Source: Tolypeutes matacus
Taxonomy: Eukaryota > Chordata > Mammalia > Cingulata > Chlamyphoridae
Assembly: GCA_026826555.1 (NCBI GenBank)
Contig: JAKSZT010054568.1
Coordinates: 9,884,085-9,948,084, forward strand
Direction: 5' to 3'
Length of the DNA stretch: 64,000 bases
The translations under genes and the position numbers were made by a program. The notes under the pieces are model-generated. The model searched no databases. It was not told the DNA's origin and saw nothing but the letters and a program-made list of their open reading frames with translations. This document shows positions 1-10,977 of this stretch, in pieces. Position 1 is the stretch's first letter. Every line of letters starts with the position of its first letter.

Positions 1-106
1 CGACTGTGCTTACTTTGTGAAAACTGACTGAGACGTACACGTGCGTGTTAGTCTTCCATAAAAAGGTTTTTAAAATCTGGAAGCTGGAAGAGACTATATT
101 TTTTAG

Positions 107-240
107 CAAATATTTACTGACTACCTGCCCTGCTCTGACCCTCTGCTGGGTGCTCAGAGAGAGGGGAAAAGAAGAGACAACCGTCCTTTCCTACAAGGAG
201 CGTGGACCACGGTAAACAGCTAGACGTGTAGTGAGTGCGC
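107..240 (-). repeat. L2 LINE 3' end remnant
   Basis: The stretch begins with AAATATTTACTGACTACCTG and a decayed 'tgctgggtgct', the antisense form of the L2 3' end (AAATATTTATTGAGCACCTAC). It is old and diverged. The right edge is uncertain. Confidence 0.45.
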
Positions 241-1569
241 CAGCCGAGGGGCAGGGGCAGTGCTGGGGGCGCCTGAAAGCTCGGGGAGAGATGCCTGCTC
301 CGGGTATTGAAGCGCCTGAGCGAGTGCAAAAGTGGGGAAGGGGTCCTGGCATCAGGAGCAGCAGGTACAAGTTCCCGAGACACGGGACGCAGGGGGCACC
401 CAGGGAAGCCAGGCCCTGGACAATTCCATTCCTGTGAGATAGACCCTGGGGCTAGGGCTGCCCACAGGAGGCTGGGAGCAAGGGGCCACACAGGCCCCAG
501 ACTGGTCCTGAGGTGTCCTTGGAGCTTCCTGTGGCTCCAGCCCAGAAGAATAGCTCAGAATCAGAGGATGTGTGGACGAAAGCACAAGCCTGCCCAGGGG
601 AGGCACCTGGCAGAGACCACACTTCTCGAGAGATCAGTCTCGTCTCTCCTGGCAACCAGGCAGGGCAGCGTCCTGTTCCAGGTGAGAAGTCCCAGTGGCC
701 TGAGCCAAGGCAGTGGCTGCTGGGAAGGAGAGAAGTGGTGAGTAAAGACACGAGGAAGGAAAGATTGAGCGGGCTTCATGACTGGTAGCGGGGACGGCAA
801 GGAGAACGCCTAGGTCCTGTTTGGCGCTGCTGGGGAGGCGGGGGTACCACCCGCTGAGATGGGATCCTGGAAGAGCAGACCTGGGAATAAGCTGATGAGC
901 AGGAAGAGCTGGTGGAGGAATGTCAAGTGACGGTGGGCACTGGGCAGCAGGGTAGGTGACAAGGGCCATCAGGGAAATCGTGTAAATGCGGGAAAAGGAT
1001 AAATGGAGGATGGAACCTCAGAGCATGTGGGCTTGAGTTGGAGCTTAGAGAAAGGACGGGGAGAGTGGTCAGCCAGCCCCAGTGAGCGCTGGCTTATCTC
1101 ACCAGGATGGAGGAATTTAAGAAACTCACAAAGAGGGTCTTGATGCAGAGCTGGCACTAAGTCAATGGCAAATTGTCACTGTCATCCTTGCTCTCCAACA
1201 AGGACTCAACAGCAGTGGCACTTTCCTTTATCATTTGCCCATCAAATGAGGCATTTCCTAGGCATTTCCAGGCAGATGTGGTCTTTGACGATCATCCAAG
1301 AAATCTTGGAACTGTCCAAGGTGTTATCTCAGAAAGGAGCTTGAGGCTGGAGCAAAATCTGTCTGATGGGGCTTGTCACCATCAGTACCAGATTCAGGCC
1401 ACAGTCCATTGCACTAGGCTTCAGCGTGTCTGGAAATTTGTCAGCACTGACATCCTGCAGTCCTTGAGCCTCAGCCACCCATCTGAGCTTTGTGGAAGAC
1501 ATGCTTTATGCCAGCTTTAGGTGTGGCACTCTGGGGGGTACCAGGAGTCCAGCCCAGAGAACTGAAAGG
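241..1569. other. Unique-looking GC-moderate DNA, no gene seen
   Basis: I see no recognisable exon, RNA gene or named repeat here. The open frames are short, overlap on both strands and show no domain. The part at 1170-1520 is less GC-rich and has a 115-codon frame without any motif I recognise. Confidence 0.5.
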
Positions 1570-1740
1570 GAGGAGGTTTAGACATCACCTATTCCAACTC
1601 CTCTGTTTTCTACCTGGGGAAACAACTGAGGCCCAGAAGACAAAGGATCTTCCCAAGTTCAGAGAATGAACTGGAAGCATTGCGGTCCTCAAGCCTAGAG
1701 GGTCAATCACACCCTGTCCTCAAATTATCTCAGTGGAACT
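1570..1740 (-). repeat. MIR-like SINE remnant
   Basis: The segment 'ggggaaacaactgaggccc' followed by a decayed 'cccaagttc' is the antisense MIR core (GGGGAAACTGAGGC...CCCAAGGTCACAC). It is heavily diverged. Confidence 0.45.
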
Positions 1741-2109
1741 GGCATTAAAGTCCAGAACTCTCCAGGTCCAGATTTAGCATGCCAGCTAACGCCCTCTGCC
1801 TCCCTTTCGTGGAGCTTTCCCTCTTGACTCCTGCACAGGTACAAATGACCACTGTGCCAAGACCCTGGAGAGGCTCTGCCTCTCACTCTTTTCTCTTTCC
1901 TGCACCTTCTCCCCACATCCCCGACCCCTGCATTGTCTCTGGGTATATGTGGGATGGAAAAAGGCTTTTCCTGACAGTGTTTGTATCCCAGGATCCTGAG
2001 AGATGGGCAGTTGGTGGGTGTCTGTTCAATTCAGTGGTCAGCACAAGACCTGAGAGGCGCATGCAGGGTGCTGGGCCGGGGAAGGGGAGCAGGGAAGGTT
2101 CTTGCCCAC

Positions 2110-2545
2110 TGTTTTAGTTTCCTGGCTGCTAAGCAGATACCATTCAGTGGGTGGAATTTATTGGCTCCCAATTTTGAGGCTAGGAGAGGTCCAAAATGGA
2201 GGCAGCAGCAAGGCAATGCTTTCTCCCTGAAGACTGGCATTCTGGGGCTGGCTACCAGTGAGCCTTGGTCTTTGGCTTTTCCGTCACTTGGCAGAGCACA
2301 TGGTGGCGTCTTCTTTCTCTCCTGGGTTCTGTTGGCTTCCAGCTTCTGGCTTCTTCTGTGTTCAGTGTCCTTACCTGATAAGGACTCCGGCCACGTTGGA
2401 TGGAGGCCCACCTCGTTCAGTCTGGGCACCTTGACCAGTAACATGTTCAAAGGTCCTGCTGACAGAGGGGCTCACCCCGCCGGACCAGGGGCTGGGCCCG
2501 AACGTGCCTACTGTGGGGAGCACCGCTCAGTCCCCAGCACCAGCG
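2110..2545 (-). mobile_element. Solo LTR of xenarthran MaLR-type family, antisense
   Basis: It opens with TGTTTTAGTTTCCTGGCTGC and 'ggaatttattggctc', the reverse complement of the LTR end seen in sense at 50960-51029 (aataaat...gcagcccaggaaactaaaac). It then runs through 'gaagactggcattctgg', 'aaggactccggccac' and 'ttcaaaggtcctg', in the order expected for an antisense copy. No internal retroviral sequence is attached, so I call it a solo LTR. Family identity comes from comparison within the window and from memory of xenarthran repeats. Confidence 0.65.
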
Positions 2546-2694
2546 GAGTCTCCCGGTCTGGGGGGGGTGTAGTGGGGGAGGGTCAGAGGAGTTGGTGAGA
2601 TGCCCCCAGTAATGAGGGCAGGGGGCAGTTGAGGGGACGTATTCTTTCCTCCCATCTGCCCAAAGCCCAGAGTGTGGCCACAGCCATTATCTAA

Positions 2695-3250
2695 TTCTTT
2701 TTCTTCTCATTTTTTAAATTGGGGCATATTTGCCCAACAGTAAAATTAATTCCTTTTGATAGACACTTCTAAGTTGTGACAAATGTGTGCAGTTTGTAAC
2801 ACCAAAATCAAGATACAGAATAGTTCCATCACCTGCAAATTCCCCATGCCCCTATGTACCAACCCCTCTCCCACTCCCAGACCCTGGCAATCACTGATTT
2901 GTCTTCTGCTCCTATAATATGCCTTTTCCAGAATGTCATATATTCCATTTTACAAAGGTACCATGCTTTGTTTATCCTTTCACTAGCTCAAGGTCATTTG
3001 GGTGGCTGCTAGTTTTGGTGATTATGAATAAAGTCCCTATGAGCAGGTTTTTGTAACAAAGTAAATATTCCTTCTTTTGGATAAGAACCTAGGAACATGG
3101 TGATTACACATTTAGCTTTAGAGGAAAGTGCCAAGTTTTCCCAAGTGGCTGCTCCCAGCAGTGGCTCCTAGTCCTTACCGGCGCCTTCTGCTTGTCTAAC
3201 CATCGTAACGGGTGCATAGCACATCCTCTAACCTGGATTCGACCTGGCAC
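2695..3250. mobile_element. L1 3' UTR fragment
   Basis: It reads like the common mammalian L1 3' region: 'tggcaatcactgatttgtct', 'tttgtttatcctttcac', 'gtgattatgaataaagtcc' and 'cccaagtggctgctccc' occur in the canonical order. There is no open reading frame, so the piece is dead. I could not assign orientation relative to the L1 consensus from memory. Confidence 0.6.
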
Positions 3251-3404
3251 AGTAGAGGCGGGTGTTGCCGTCACGTGCCCCGGCCACGCCCACACCCAGT
3301 GCCTGTGGCATCCACCCAGGCACCAGCCGAGGTCTGCTGAGTGGGCGCCCAGGGCTCTTGCTCTGTGTGGAGTGGGAAGAGTCCTCCCCACCTGTGGGGA
3401 GGAC

Positions 3405-3515
3405 AGAGAGAGAAAGGGAGAGGGGGAGATAGAGAGGGGGGGGGAGGGAGAGAGGGGGAGGGAGAGATGGGGGAGGGGAGGGGCGAGGGAGAAGGGGGGG
3501 GAGAAAGGGGGAGAG
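3405..3515 (+). repeat. Homopurine (GA/GGGA)n tract
   Basis: This is 111 bases of G and A with only three pyrimidines (T3430, T3468, C3484). Long G runs are present throughout. Such polypurine tracts can form triplex (H-DNA) or G-quadruplex structures. The two-strand open frames over it are artefacts of the low complexity. Confidence 0.9.
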
Positions 3516-5724
3516 TTGTGGCGATCAGGGGAAGAAAAGCTCTCGTGAAAGCCTTGAAGGAAGTGGGGTTGAGCAGGCACATTGAAAGTGAAAATGCGGA
3601 AAGCAAAGGGGGGCAGCACAAGCGACCTTGTGGAGGCGAGAAAGCTTGAGCCTTGCTTGGAAGCCCTTCTCCCAGCAGGGCCCTGGAAGGACACAAGGCT
3701 GAGAGGTGGTGGGTCCAGAGGAATGTGGACAGTAGAACGAGCAGGGGTTTAAGGCCAGGACACCTGGGGGACACTCCTGGCTGCCATCCCTCACCTGTAG
3801 TGGGGGTGGTGATGTCCCCTTGCATGGTGGGGAGGGGTCAGCAGCTTGAGGGTACGTGAGAACCTCAGGGTCACGACACATCATGCGCATGAGGAGGTGC
3901 TGGGGCCGCTCTCTGCGCACAGTCAGCCTCCTGGGACCAATCACCGTCTTCAACGACTAGGAGCACCCCCCTTTCCTAATCCCTGGGTTATCGGCTTCTT
4001 AGGGACTCAGCCCATCAGACCTGTTTTACCACCTGAGAAGGCGGTGGCTCTCTGTAGCCAACGTGTTTTGGCGGGCGTAGCGAGCAGGTGGTGGAGGCAT
4101 GAGGACATGGCGGGTGGGAGGTCCAATCCCTGAGGTGGGGGGGTCTCTATGAGCAGGGTGCTACATAGCCCTGACACTCCACCCCAGGTGCGTGCGCCAC
4201 CTCTGGGCTGGCGGCCCCCTGGCCCCTCGGGCCCTGGGCTGGCCCTGCACGCACCGGCCTGTCGCCACGGCCCTTACGCCCATCCCCAGCCCTGCAGCCT
4301 CCCGGCCCTGCCACCTGGCTCCGGCGGTTCCTTCTGCCTGGAACTTCTTTTTCCAAAACCGCCTAACGACACCCACTCGCCCTTCCAGGGCCAGCTCATG
4401 TCCACCCCTTCCGAGGAGCTTCCCCAGATGTGCGGCCTCAGAGTTCACCTCTCCCTCTCCAGCCTCTCCCAAGCTCTGCCCGGCCTTGCAGAGGCCCAGG
4501 TGAGCACTCACCTGGGCGCAGCGCCCCCTCGTGGCAGGTCCTGGAAGGGTCTTCGGGGCCAGACACCCCTCAGTGGCTGAGCCTCAGCTGTCTTGTTCTT
4601 GAAGCCCAGACCAAGACGCCACTGCAGGGGCTGCTGTTAAATGTGCCTTAGCACGAGCTGCCCGCCTGCTGCAGGTCCCCCCCATCCTCCTGTGTGAAAA
4701 GCATCCCGTCTCCTGAATGCCCGGTAAACCCCATGCTTCTAAGACGGCCGGGTGGGAATGCTCCGTGGCAACTTTCTTTAGAAAACATCATCCCCCGCTT
4801 TAAAAAAGAAGCCCTCAATTCCTCCACATGCTTCCCCATCTGTTCCCCCAAATGTGATAATTAGGAAGTGATGCTGTCACTTTGCAATGTGAGAAATCTG
4901 CTCCTTCTGTCCCCTCTCCGAGCGCCACGGCAGAAGGACGAGCAGATCCCTGAGCTCACCACCGGCCCAGCACGGGCCGCAAGAGCTCTGGCCCAGATTC
5001 GGATGTGATTCGTAAGCTGTGTCCATCTCCCCCCGAGGCAATCCTAGGTGTGGGACAAAATGCCGGGATCCCAGGAGAGCTGCGTGGAAGGGGCTTCGAA
5101 AACCCCGCGGCCACCGCCCCCCTCTACAGGCCTCCCCCCCTGGTGGCCTCCCAAATGTCTGGAGCACGGAGTTGGACTGGTCTCGTTTAAGGTCAGCAGA
5201 CCGAGGCCGCGGAGGACAAATGACCTTCTCGAGGCAAGTGGCTGGAAGAGCCAAGAGGAGGCTCACAAGCCCTTCCCACCCCCAGCAGAGGAGGTGGGCA
5301 ATGCAGCCTCCAGCCCCCCGAGCGGGCTCAGGGCACAGTAGTCTCCAGAACGCTGGGCTGTTAGCTCGTAGTCCCCAGAACCTCGATGCCAAGCAACTCT
5401 GCCTCCCACCCCCCAGCGTACTTCACACTCCAGAGTCAAGCCTGTGGGAATGCTGTGCCCTGGTGCTGTTCAGGACCCCCAAAGCAGAGCCTGAGACAGG
5501 GATTTGGGTGGGAAATGATCCTGGCAAGCTGGAGCGAGGGAGACACAAGCTCAGAGGAAGCATTGCTTCTGTTCCTTTTAAAGGTGTGGAAAGTGGGGCT
5601 CAGCCCTGCTCAGAACCCTCTAAATAAGAGTGTAGGCTGCACCTCAGGATTGTCCCTCCAAAAGACGGAGGGTAGGTCATTTATTCCTGTCCCTCTCTGG
5701 GTAAGACTCGTCTAAATTATCGAG
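3516..5724. other. GC-rich unique DNA without a gene; holds a CTCF-like site
   Basis: No exon, RNA gene or repeat is recognisable apart from the tail of the L1-derived and purine sequence at the left and the CTCF-type motif at 4520. Open frames of up to about 200 codons occur on both strands but overlap each other and match nothing I know. Confidence 0.5.
4520..4536 (-). promoter_or_regulatory. Strong CTCF-type binding motif
   Basis: The plus strand reads AGCGCCCCCTCGTGGCA. Its complement, TGCCACGAGGGGGCGCT, matches the CTCF core CCACNAGGGGGCGCT at every strongly constrained position. It lies in single-copy-looking DNA rather than in a repeat. It contains CpG sites, including one in the centre. 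Binding is an inference from the motif. Confidence 0.7.
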
Positions 5725-6097
5725 GGCTGAGTTACAAGTTACCCCAGAACTTAGCAGCTTCACACAGCAAACTCTGATCACCTTGTAGTTTTTCTGGGTC
5801 AGGAAACTGGGAGTGTCTTGTTGGGAGGTTCTGGCTCAGGGTCTCTAAGGAGGGGCCGTGGAGCTGTCGCCAGGGCTGTGGTCTCCACTGGGACCCACGG
5901 ATCCTCTTCCAAGATGGCTCCAGCAAAAAGGCTTCAGTTCCTTGCTGCATGGACATCTCACAGGGCTGCTCAAAGCATGGCGTCCTCTCTTGAGCGAGAG
6001 TGTGCACCCAAGACGCAGCTGCAGTCCTTTCTACTCTGATCTGGGGAGTGACTGTCATCAGCTGTGTTTGTATCAGAGCAACTCGGGCACAGCACAG
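5725..6097 (-). mobile_element. MLT1-type (ERVL-MaLR) LTR fragment
   Basis: The order 'gttacaagttaccccagaac', 'ttagcagcttcacacagcaa', 'tctgggtcaggaaactggga', 'ggttctggctcagggtctct' and 'cttccaagatggctcc' follows an antisense mammalian MaLR-type LTR. The TATTTATT-like segment is lost. No coding remnants are seen. Confidence 0.55.
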
Positions 6098-6735
6098 GGG
6101 CTGTGTTAGGGTCACTGATCTCCAGAGAAGCCGAACCCACAGGATCTAGGCATGTTCATATATATGTACTTACATGCCTAAGTTTATTAGTCAGCCAAAG
6201 GGGTGCAAAGGACCAGAACTCTGCTCGCTTTTTAAAGGGTATTTGGGATAGACGCTTACAGTCACACAGCACTGAAGCAAGATGGCAGGTGATGTCTGTG
6301 AGGGCTCAGCCTTCCACTTTCCTCTTAAGGCTCCATGGCTCCAGCTTCTTCCAAGCTCAGCTGTAGGCTGGCATAGGGCTAGTCTCTCTCCCCGGGGCTC
6401 ATTTCCTTCCAGGCTCAGCTGTTCTGGTCTCTCCACAAGGTCACCTGCAGACTATCAGGCAAATGGCTCATCTGTCTTCCGGGGCCACAGGGTATAAGTT
6501 CATTCCCCTTCCTCTGTATCTCTTCTTTGTGTGTGCGCTTCCATGTGAGAGTGTTTTATCAGCCCACCAAGGGGGCTGGGGATCAACAAGTCACTCTAAT
6601 GACGTGGTTGAATCAAAGCCCTAATCTTAACATAAAATAATCTAATACAAAAGGTTATCATGCCCAGAGGAACAGACCAGTTTGCAAACACAATCTATAT
6701 CTCTTTTTGAAGTTCATAAATAATATCAAATGGCT
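6098..6735 (-). mobile_element. Interspersed repeat, probably xenarthran LTR
   Basis: It starts with 'gatctccagagaagccgaac', the antisense start common to several mammalian LTRs. It ends with 'ggaacagaccagtttgcaaa' and 'ttcataaataatatcaaa', which I associate with an abundant xenarthran repeat. No open frame of interest is present. The family name is not known to me. Confidence 0.45.
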
Positions 6736-6739
6736 ACAC

Positions 6740-7065
6740 TAAGTATTATGAGATTGATTATAGGAATTGGCTCACACGACCATAGGACTGGGCAAGTCGG
6801 AATTCTGCAGGGCAGGCTGCATGTGGGGACTCCTAGGATGCTGCTGATGAGCTCCCCAGGAGGAGCTGGCTGGAGTAAGATGGAAAGTCTTTCTGGCTGC
6901 TGAGATCCTCAGCTCGGCCTTTAAGGTCTCTGCTGATTGGATAAGGAGAAGCCTCCATTGGTGGAGACACTCTCTGTGTTGATTGTAGATGCAGTCAGCC
7001 ATAGATGCCATCAACTGACTGATGCTTTAAATCCACAAATACTCTCAAGTAACAATCAGGCCAGT
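6740..7065 (-). mobile_element. LTR-like repeat, second unit
   Basis: It opens with 'attataggaattggctcaca', a typical antisense LTR motif. It continues through 'attggataaggagaagcctc' to 'gatttaaatccac'-like sequence near 7030. It abuts the preceding repeat, so the two may be nested or may be parts of one composite element. Confidence 0.45.
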
Positions 7066-7679
7066 GGCAAACTGGACACCGAACCTAGCCAAGCTGCCAG
7101 GAACTCAGCCAGCACGGGCGCGTGCCACAGGGAGGCCGGGCTTGCCGGGCACCACCTTGAAGGCCAGTGGCCACGAGGATTGGGTCTGGAGGACAACCCC
7201 ACCACCTCCCACCGACCTCTGAGCTGCGCCCAGTCCTAGGATGAGTGAGCTCCCCTGGTCAAGGAGCTACCACTCAGCGGGTGCTTGAGGGGAGAAGCTG
7301 CCAGCATGAGAAGAAACTGCCAACCATGTCAGAGCTGAATCAGTGGTGGACCCGGGGGATGCGCCACGAGGTGCCACGAGCACCTCTAGCACATCCTGGG
7401 CTGCACCCCTTCTTCCTGGCTTCCCTCTGCCACTCTCTTCTGCCCCCATCACCCGCACCCTTCAGCCATCCTCTAGCCACGACCACGCCCTGAAATCCTT
7501 GTTGGCGTCTTCCCGTGGGTTTGCTTCGGTGTTTGCACAATCAGGAATGGCCGGGATGCTAGAGCCCAAGGGGCAAGCACCCATTCCTCAGTGCTCACTG
7601 CAGGATGGGCTCTATGAGAGGCCAAGGACTCCGAAATAGCGAACTTGGGGAGCTGTGTGGGTTTTCAGAGATTCTCCGG
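7066..7679. other. No gene or repeat recognised
   Basis: GC-rich single-copy-looking DNA. Short frames occur on both strands without domains. Confidence 0.4.
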
Positions 7680-8130
7680 TGCATCCCTCTCTGTGTCAAC
7701 TAGGGTGCTTCTGGCTTCAAGCAACCAAATAAAGTCAGTTTGATTAAACAATAAGGAAGATCGACTAACTCACATACTGGAAAGTCCCAAGGTAGCGTGT
7801 TCCCGGATTGGTTAATTCAGTGGCTAAAGGTGTCATTAAGTCTCCAGGCTCACTCCGTCTTTCCACCCAGGCGGTCAGCATGTCAGCTCTGGCCTTGGCC
7901 AGTCCCCCACCTGCTCCAGAGACCGCGGTGGCTGTTTCACGGCCAGGCCCACAGACATGCCTCCTTTAAAGAGTAAAGGCAACATTCTCCAAATCTCGGT
8001 TACCTGCCAACCAGTAAACCACTCACTGGCAAGGAGAAGAGGATTATTGTGATGAGCAGGGATAAATCAGGGGCCACCCAGGAGCAGTGGATTGGGGTCA
8101 CCTTCCTGCATGTGTGGCCTCTGGGAGGAG
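7680..8130 (-). mobile_element. Ancient LTR-like interspersed repeat
   Basis: The sequence 'gcttctggcttcaagcaacc' followed by 'actcacatactggaaagtcc' and 'ctccgtctttccaccca' follows a common eutherian interspersed repeat that I cannot name with confidence. It is diverged and has no open frame. Confidence 0.35.
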
Positions 8131-8138
8131 GAGTGGAT

Positions 8139-8285
8139 GATGCTTCCAGATTTGGAATCAAGCAGAAGGGGGTTCAACTTCGTACTCTGCCACTTACTTT
8201 CTCTGAGCCTCAGTTTCCTCCTTTATAAAATGAGGGCAGTGAGACCTACTTTGTAGAGTTGTAATTAGACTTTAGTATCTAAATA
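8139..8285 (+). repeat. MIR SINE
   Basis: Sense MIR core and 3' part: 'tctgccacttactttctctg', 'agcctcagtttcctcctt' and 'ataaaatgagggcagtgag'. The order and spacing are as in the MIR consensus. Confidence 0.75.
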
Positions 8286-8374
8286 TCTCACCGACCCACA
8301 GCTCACCATTCCGTTGCCAGCAGCCTGGTCCAGACCACCCACCTCTCTTTCACTCTCTCCGCTCACCTTTCAGT

Positions 8375-8560
8375 TGTTGATTTTTAAAAATTCACAGATA
8401 TCTTACATATGAAAGGTGCACCGATCTGAAGTGAACGGCTCAGTAAATACTTGCACATGTAGGCGCCCACGTAGCTACACCCTGCACCAAGCTCTGGAGC
8501 CCCCAGGAAGCTCCCTGAGCCCTTTCTCAGCAGAGGTCCACCTGGACATCTTGCCAAGCA
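8375..8560. mobile_element. L1-derived fragment (probable)
   Basis: The pattern 'aaaaattcacagatatctta', 'catatgaaaggtgcaccgat' and 'ctgaagtgaacggctcagta' resembles an L1 3' UTR in which short conserved blocks precede a 'caccaagctct...cccccaggaagc' segment. It is strongly diverged. Confidence 0.35.
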
Positions 8561-9049
8561 GTTCTCTAGAGCACAGCCAAAGAGACCGATGGAGCTGGAA
8601 GCAAGGGGCCTGCAGGAGCTGACGACTGCGGCCCTCCTCCCACGGCTTCTCTCCCGTGATGGCCCTCCAGTGTCAACGAGCAGCTGGATGAGCCCTGTAT
8701 TCAGGGGCTCAAGGAGCGGGTCTGAGTCTCTGGGCGGCCTCAAGGAAGCAGGTGTGAGCCTCGGTTGACTTCTCTAGACAATGGGGTTTAAAACACTGCC
8801 CTGAGCACCTGGCAAAGCCGTTGTGAAGAGCAAATGGAAATATGGACATGCCAGTGTTTTCTGTACTGCAAATTTCTAAACTAGGAGAAGAAGGCCAATA
8901 CAAGGATCAAATTTACCTGCAGAGCAGGTGCCGACTTTTCCTGGTCCTGTGTCGTGCTCTTCCGTGGTTCTGAGTGGGGCAGGATGAGCCGCCATCTTCC
9001 CCCACCCGGATTTCTACACAACTGACATTGGAACAGGGTCGTCACTTTT

Positions 9050-9455
9050 TTCCTTTTAATTAAAATTCCCAAACCAGAGAGACTGACAAACTAACTTTTA
9101 GATGGTTGAAGAAAATATACATACATTTGCATTTGTCATTCAGACTCTCCACAAAGCAATTTTTTGAATTTTTGAAAAAGAAAGTGAGTTTTTTTTTCAC
9201 ATTAAGCATCATGATCAGATGACATTGGCAAAAAACCCAAAATGGAATTCTGGTTTAAAAAATAATGAAACTGTTCTAATAATGAAAAAAAAATTTTTTT
9301 AATGAATGAAATATTTCAATATAAAATCTGTAAATGTACATAAAATACCATGAGAAGGTGAATAGAAGATAAAATCTACCAAATCTTGTAGTAAATTTCA
9401 TAAAAGTATCAATTTGATGAGTCAGGGTTATGAAATGTGGGAAAACACAAATACT
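9050..9455. other. AT-rich island, function unknown
   Basis: About 400 bases of A/T-rich DNA with homopolymer runs (A9 followed by T8 near 9290) sit inside GC-rich surroundings. I see no transposon consensus and no open frame. It may be an old repeat or a matrix-attachment-like segment. Confidence 0.4.
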
Positions 9456-9800
9456 TAAGAAAGACTATGAAAACAGCTGATGGCAGAATTAAATAGAATA
9501 ACCAGGAAAAAATTCTCGTTCCCCTTCACGATGCCTGCCCTGATCTGAGTGGTTTTCCGTCCTTTTGCTGCTGCCCCATACTTGTTCCCAACAGCCTGTC
9601 GTAAGAGAAAATCAAATCCACCATTAATAACCCACAACTGACCAATTAGGTTCCGCTGCAAAGCTGGGATTAGCAGAGACTTTAGATGTTCTGGCTCCGC
9701 TTAGGAATTAAATTAGACCAGAAAGCCCCATTTTACGTAGTGAGGAACACTTAACGTCATTAGTGGCAATTAAGATAACGCATTAATGAGTGTTTACCGC
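9456..9800. promoter_or_regulatory. Candidate conserved non-coding element
   Basis: This segment is single-copy in appearance and less GC-rich than its flanks. At 9735-9800 it carries closely packed homeodomain-type sites (ggcaattaag, gcattaatga) and a FOX-type GTGTTTAC. The minus strand is open for 68 codons over 9455-9661 but shows no domain. Calling it regulatory is inference. Confidence 0.3.
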
Positions 9801-9892
9801 AGGGCCTGGGGCACTGCGGGGATGTGAGGCCCCTGGAGCTCGGAGGGTCCCCCTCCTCCCCCTCCCCTCACAGGAAGTCGGAAGGTGGACGG

Positions 9893-10020
9893 CCCTTAGG
9901 GAGCAGCAGGTGCAGATGGGGAAACTGAGGCTCAAACACGGAAGGGCTTACCTGCCCGCGGCGGTGACCGAGCCGGAATGGACCTCTGCTCTGAAACCCT
10001 TCCTGCTTCACCCAGCTGCC
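9893..10020 (-). repeat. MIR SINE
   Basis: Antisense MIR: 'gcagatggggaaactgaggc' followed by 'ggcttacctgcccgcggcgg' in place of the usual 'acttgcccaaggtcac'. Confidence 0.6.
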
Positions 10021-10104
10021 TCGGTGGCACCCCACCAGAGCTGCTGAGGGGGCGAGGCTCACAGGTGATCTTGGGTACCCCAGCTTAACCCTGACAGGCA
10101 CAGC

Positions 10105-10210
10105 TTTTCTGGCCCCATTTTACAGATGGGGGAACTGAGGCTGGGAGAAGCAGGCTCATTTGCCCACGGTTACGCTTAAGTGCCGCTGCCAGGGCCGTGC
10201 TGGGTCCAGT
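10105..10210 (-). repeat. MIR SINE
   Basis: Antisense MIR: 'cccattttacagatggggga', 'actgaggctgggagaag' and 'catttgcccacggttac'. It has the same orientation as the MIR just upstream. Confidence 0.75.
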
Positions 10211-10604
10211 TCGTCTCCTGCCTCAACGTTCACCCATCCCAAGTCCCCTGGGGGAGGCGTGAGGGGAGGACAGGGATCGAAGAGCATCCTGGGCCTGGCA
10301 GGGCCGCCCGCCTCTCTTGGGAAAGGGCAGGGCCGTGGCCTTCCTGAGCTGGGAACGGGAGGCAGCAGGGAGACAGGTAAGGGGCAGGGAGTAGCGGGGA
10401 TTGAGGCAGTCACCCAGCTAATCGACCCCAGCAGCCGTTTTCCCTGAGCATCTGGGTGCCAGGCCCCGGCGGCGACAGCCCGAAGCGTTCAGGTCATGGA
10501 AGTGGGGGTCCTGGGAACCTAAAGTTTTCTTCGGGGCGCGTCTCCAGCCTGGTGTGTGATGGCACGTGAACGGGAGCCCTTCCTTCCTAGGCCACTGGAC
10601 TTAC

Positions 10605-10690
10605 CATCTCGCCGCGACAGCAGGTGGAGAAACTGAGGCGCAGAGGCCGGCTCAAATCCCCCCAGCAGGGCCTCAGCCCACTGGGGAAGG
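10605..10690 (-). repeat. MIR SINE fragment
   Basis: The core 'ggtggagaaactgaggcgca' followed by 'gaggccggctcaaatc' is a decayed antisense MIR. It is the third in the same orientation within 800 bases. Confidence 0.5.
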
Positions 10691-10965
10691 CCCAGCTGTT
10701 CTCTTTCCTCCTCCCACGGCCCCTCCGGGCAGGAGCTTGGACCTGTGACTTCCATCCCAGCCTTCCTCACCCCCAGCCCCCTCCCAGCGACGGCAGGCCA
10801 CTTGCCGCCCCCGGGACGAATGTCGAGGTCACCGTTCCAGGCGGCCGCGCCCTCGCTGCCGCAAGCCGAGCTTCGTGCTCGCTGTGTGCACAGCCTAGGT
10901 CGGCACATGTGTTCCGGCCGCTTCCACCCCTTCCCCTCCCCAGGGACCCACAGGGAACTCTGCTA

Positions 10966-10977
10966 AGATAATTATCT
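10966..10977. promoter_or_regulatory. 12-bp GATA palindrome
   Basis: AGATAATTATCT is a perfect palindrome made of two inverted AGATAA sites, the preferred GATA-factor core. It stands at the edge of a unique, AT-richer patch (10965-11130). Confidence 0.4.

Noticed and set aside
9455..9661. 68-codon minus-strand frame with a less biased residue mix
   Set aside because: It looks more protein-like than most frames here, but it matches no family I know and has no splice or start context. I favour a non-coding element.
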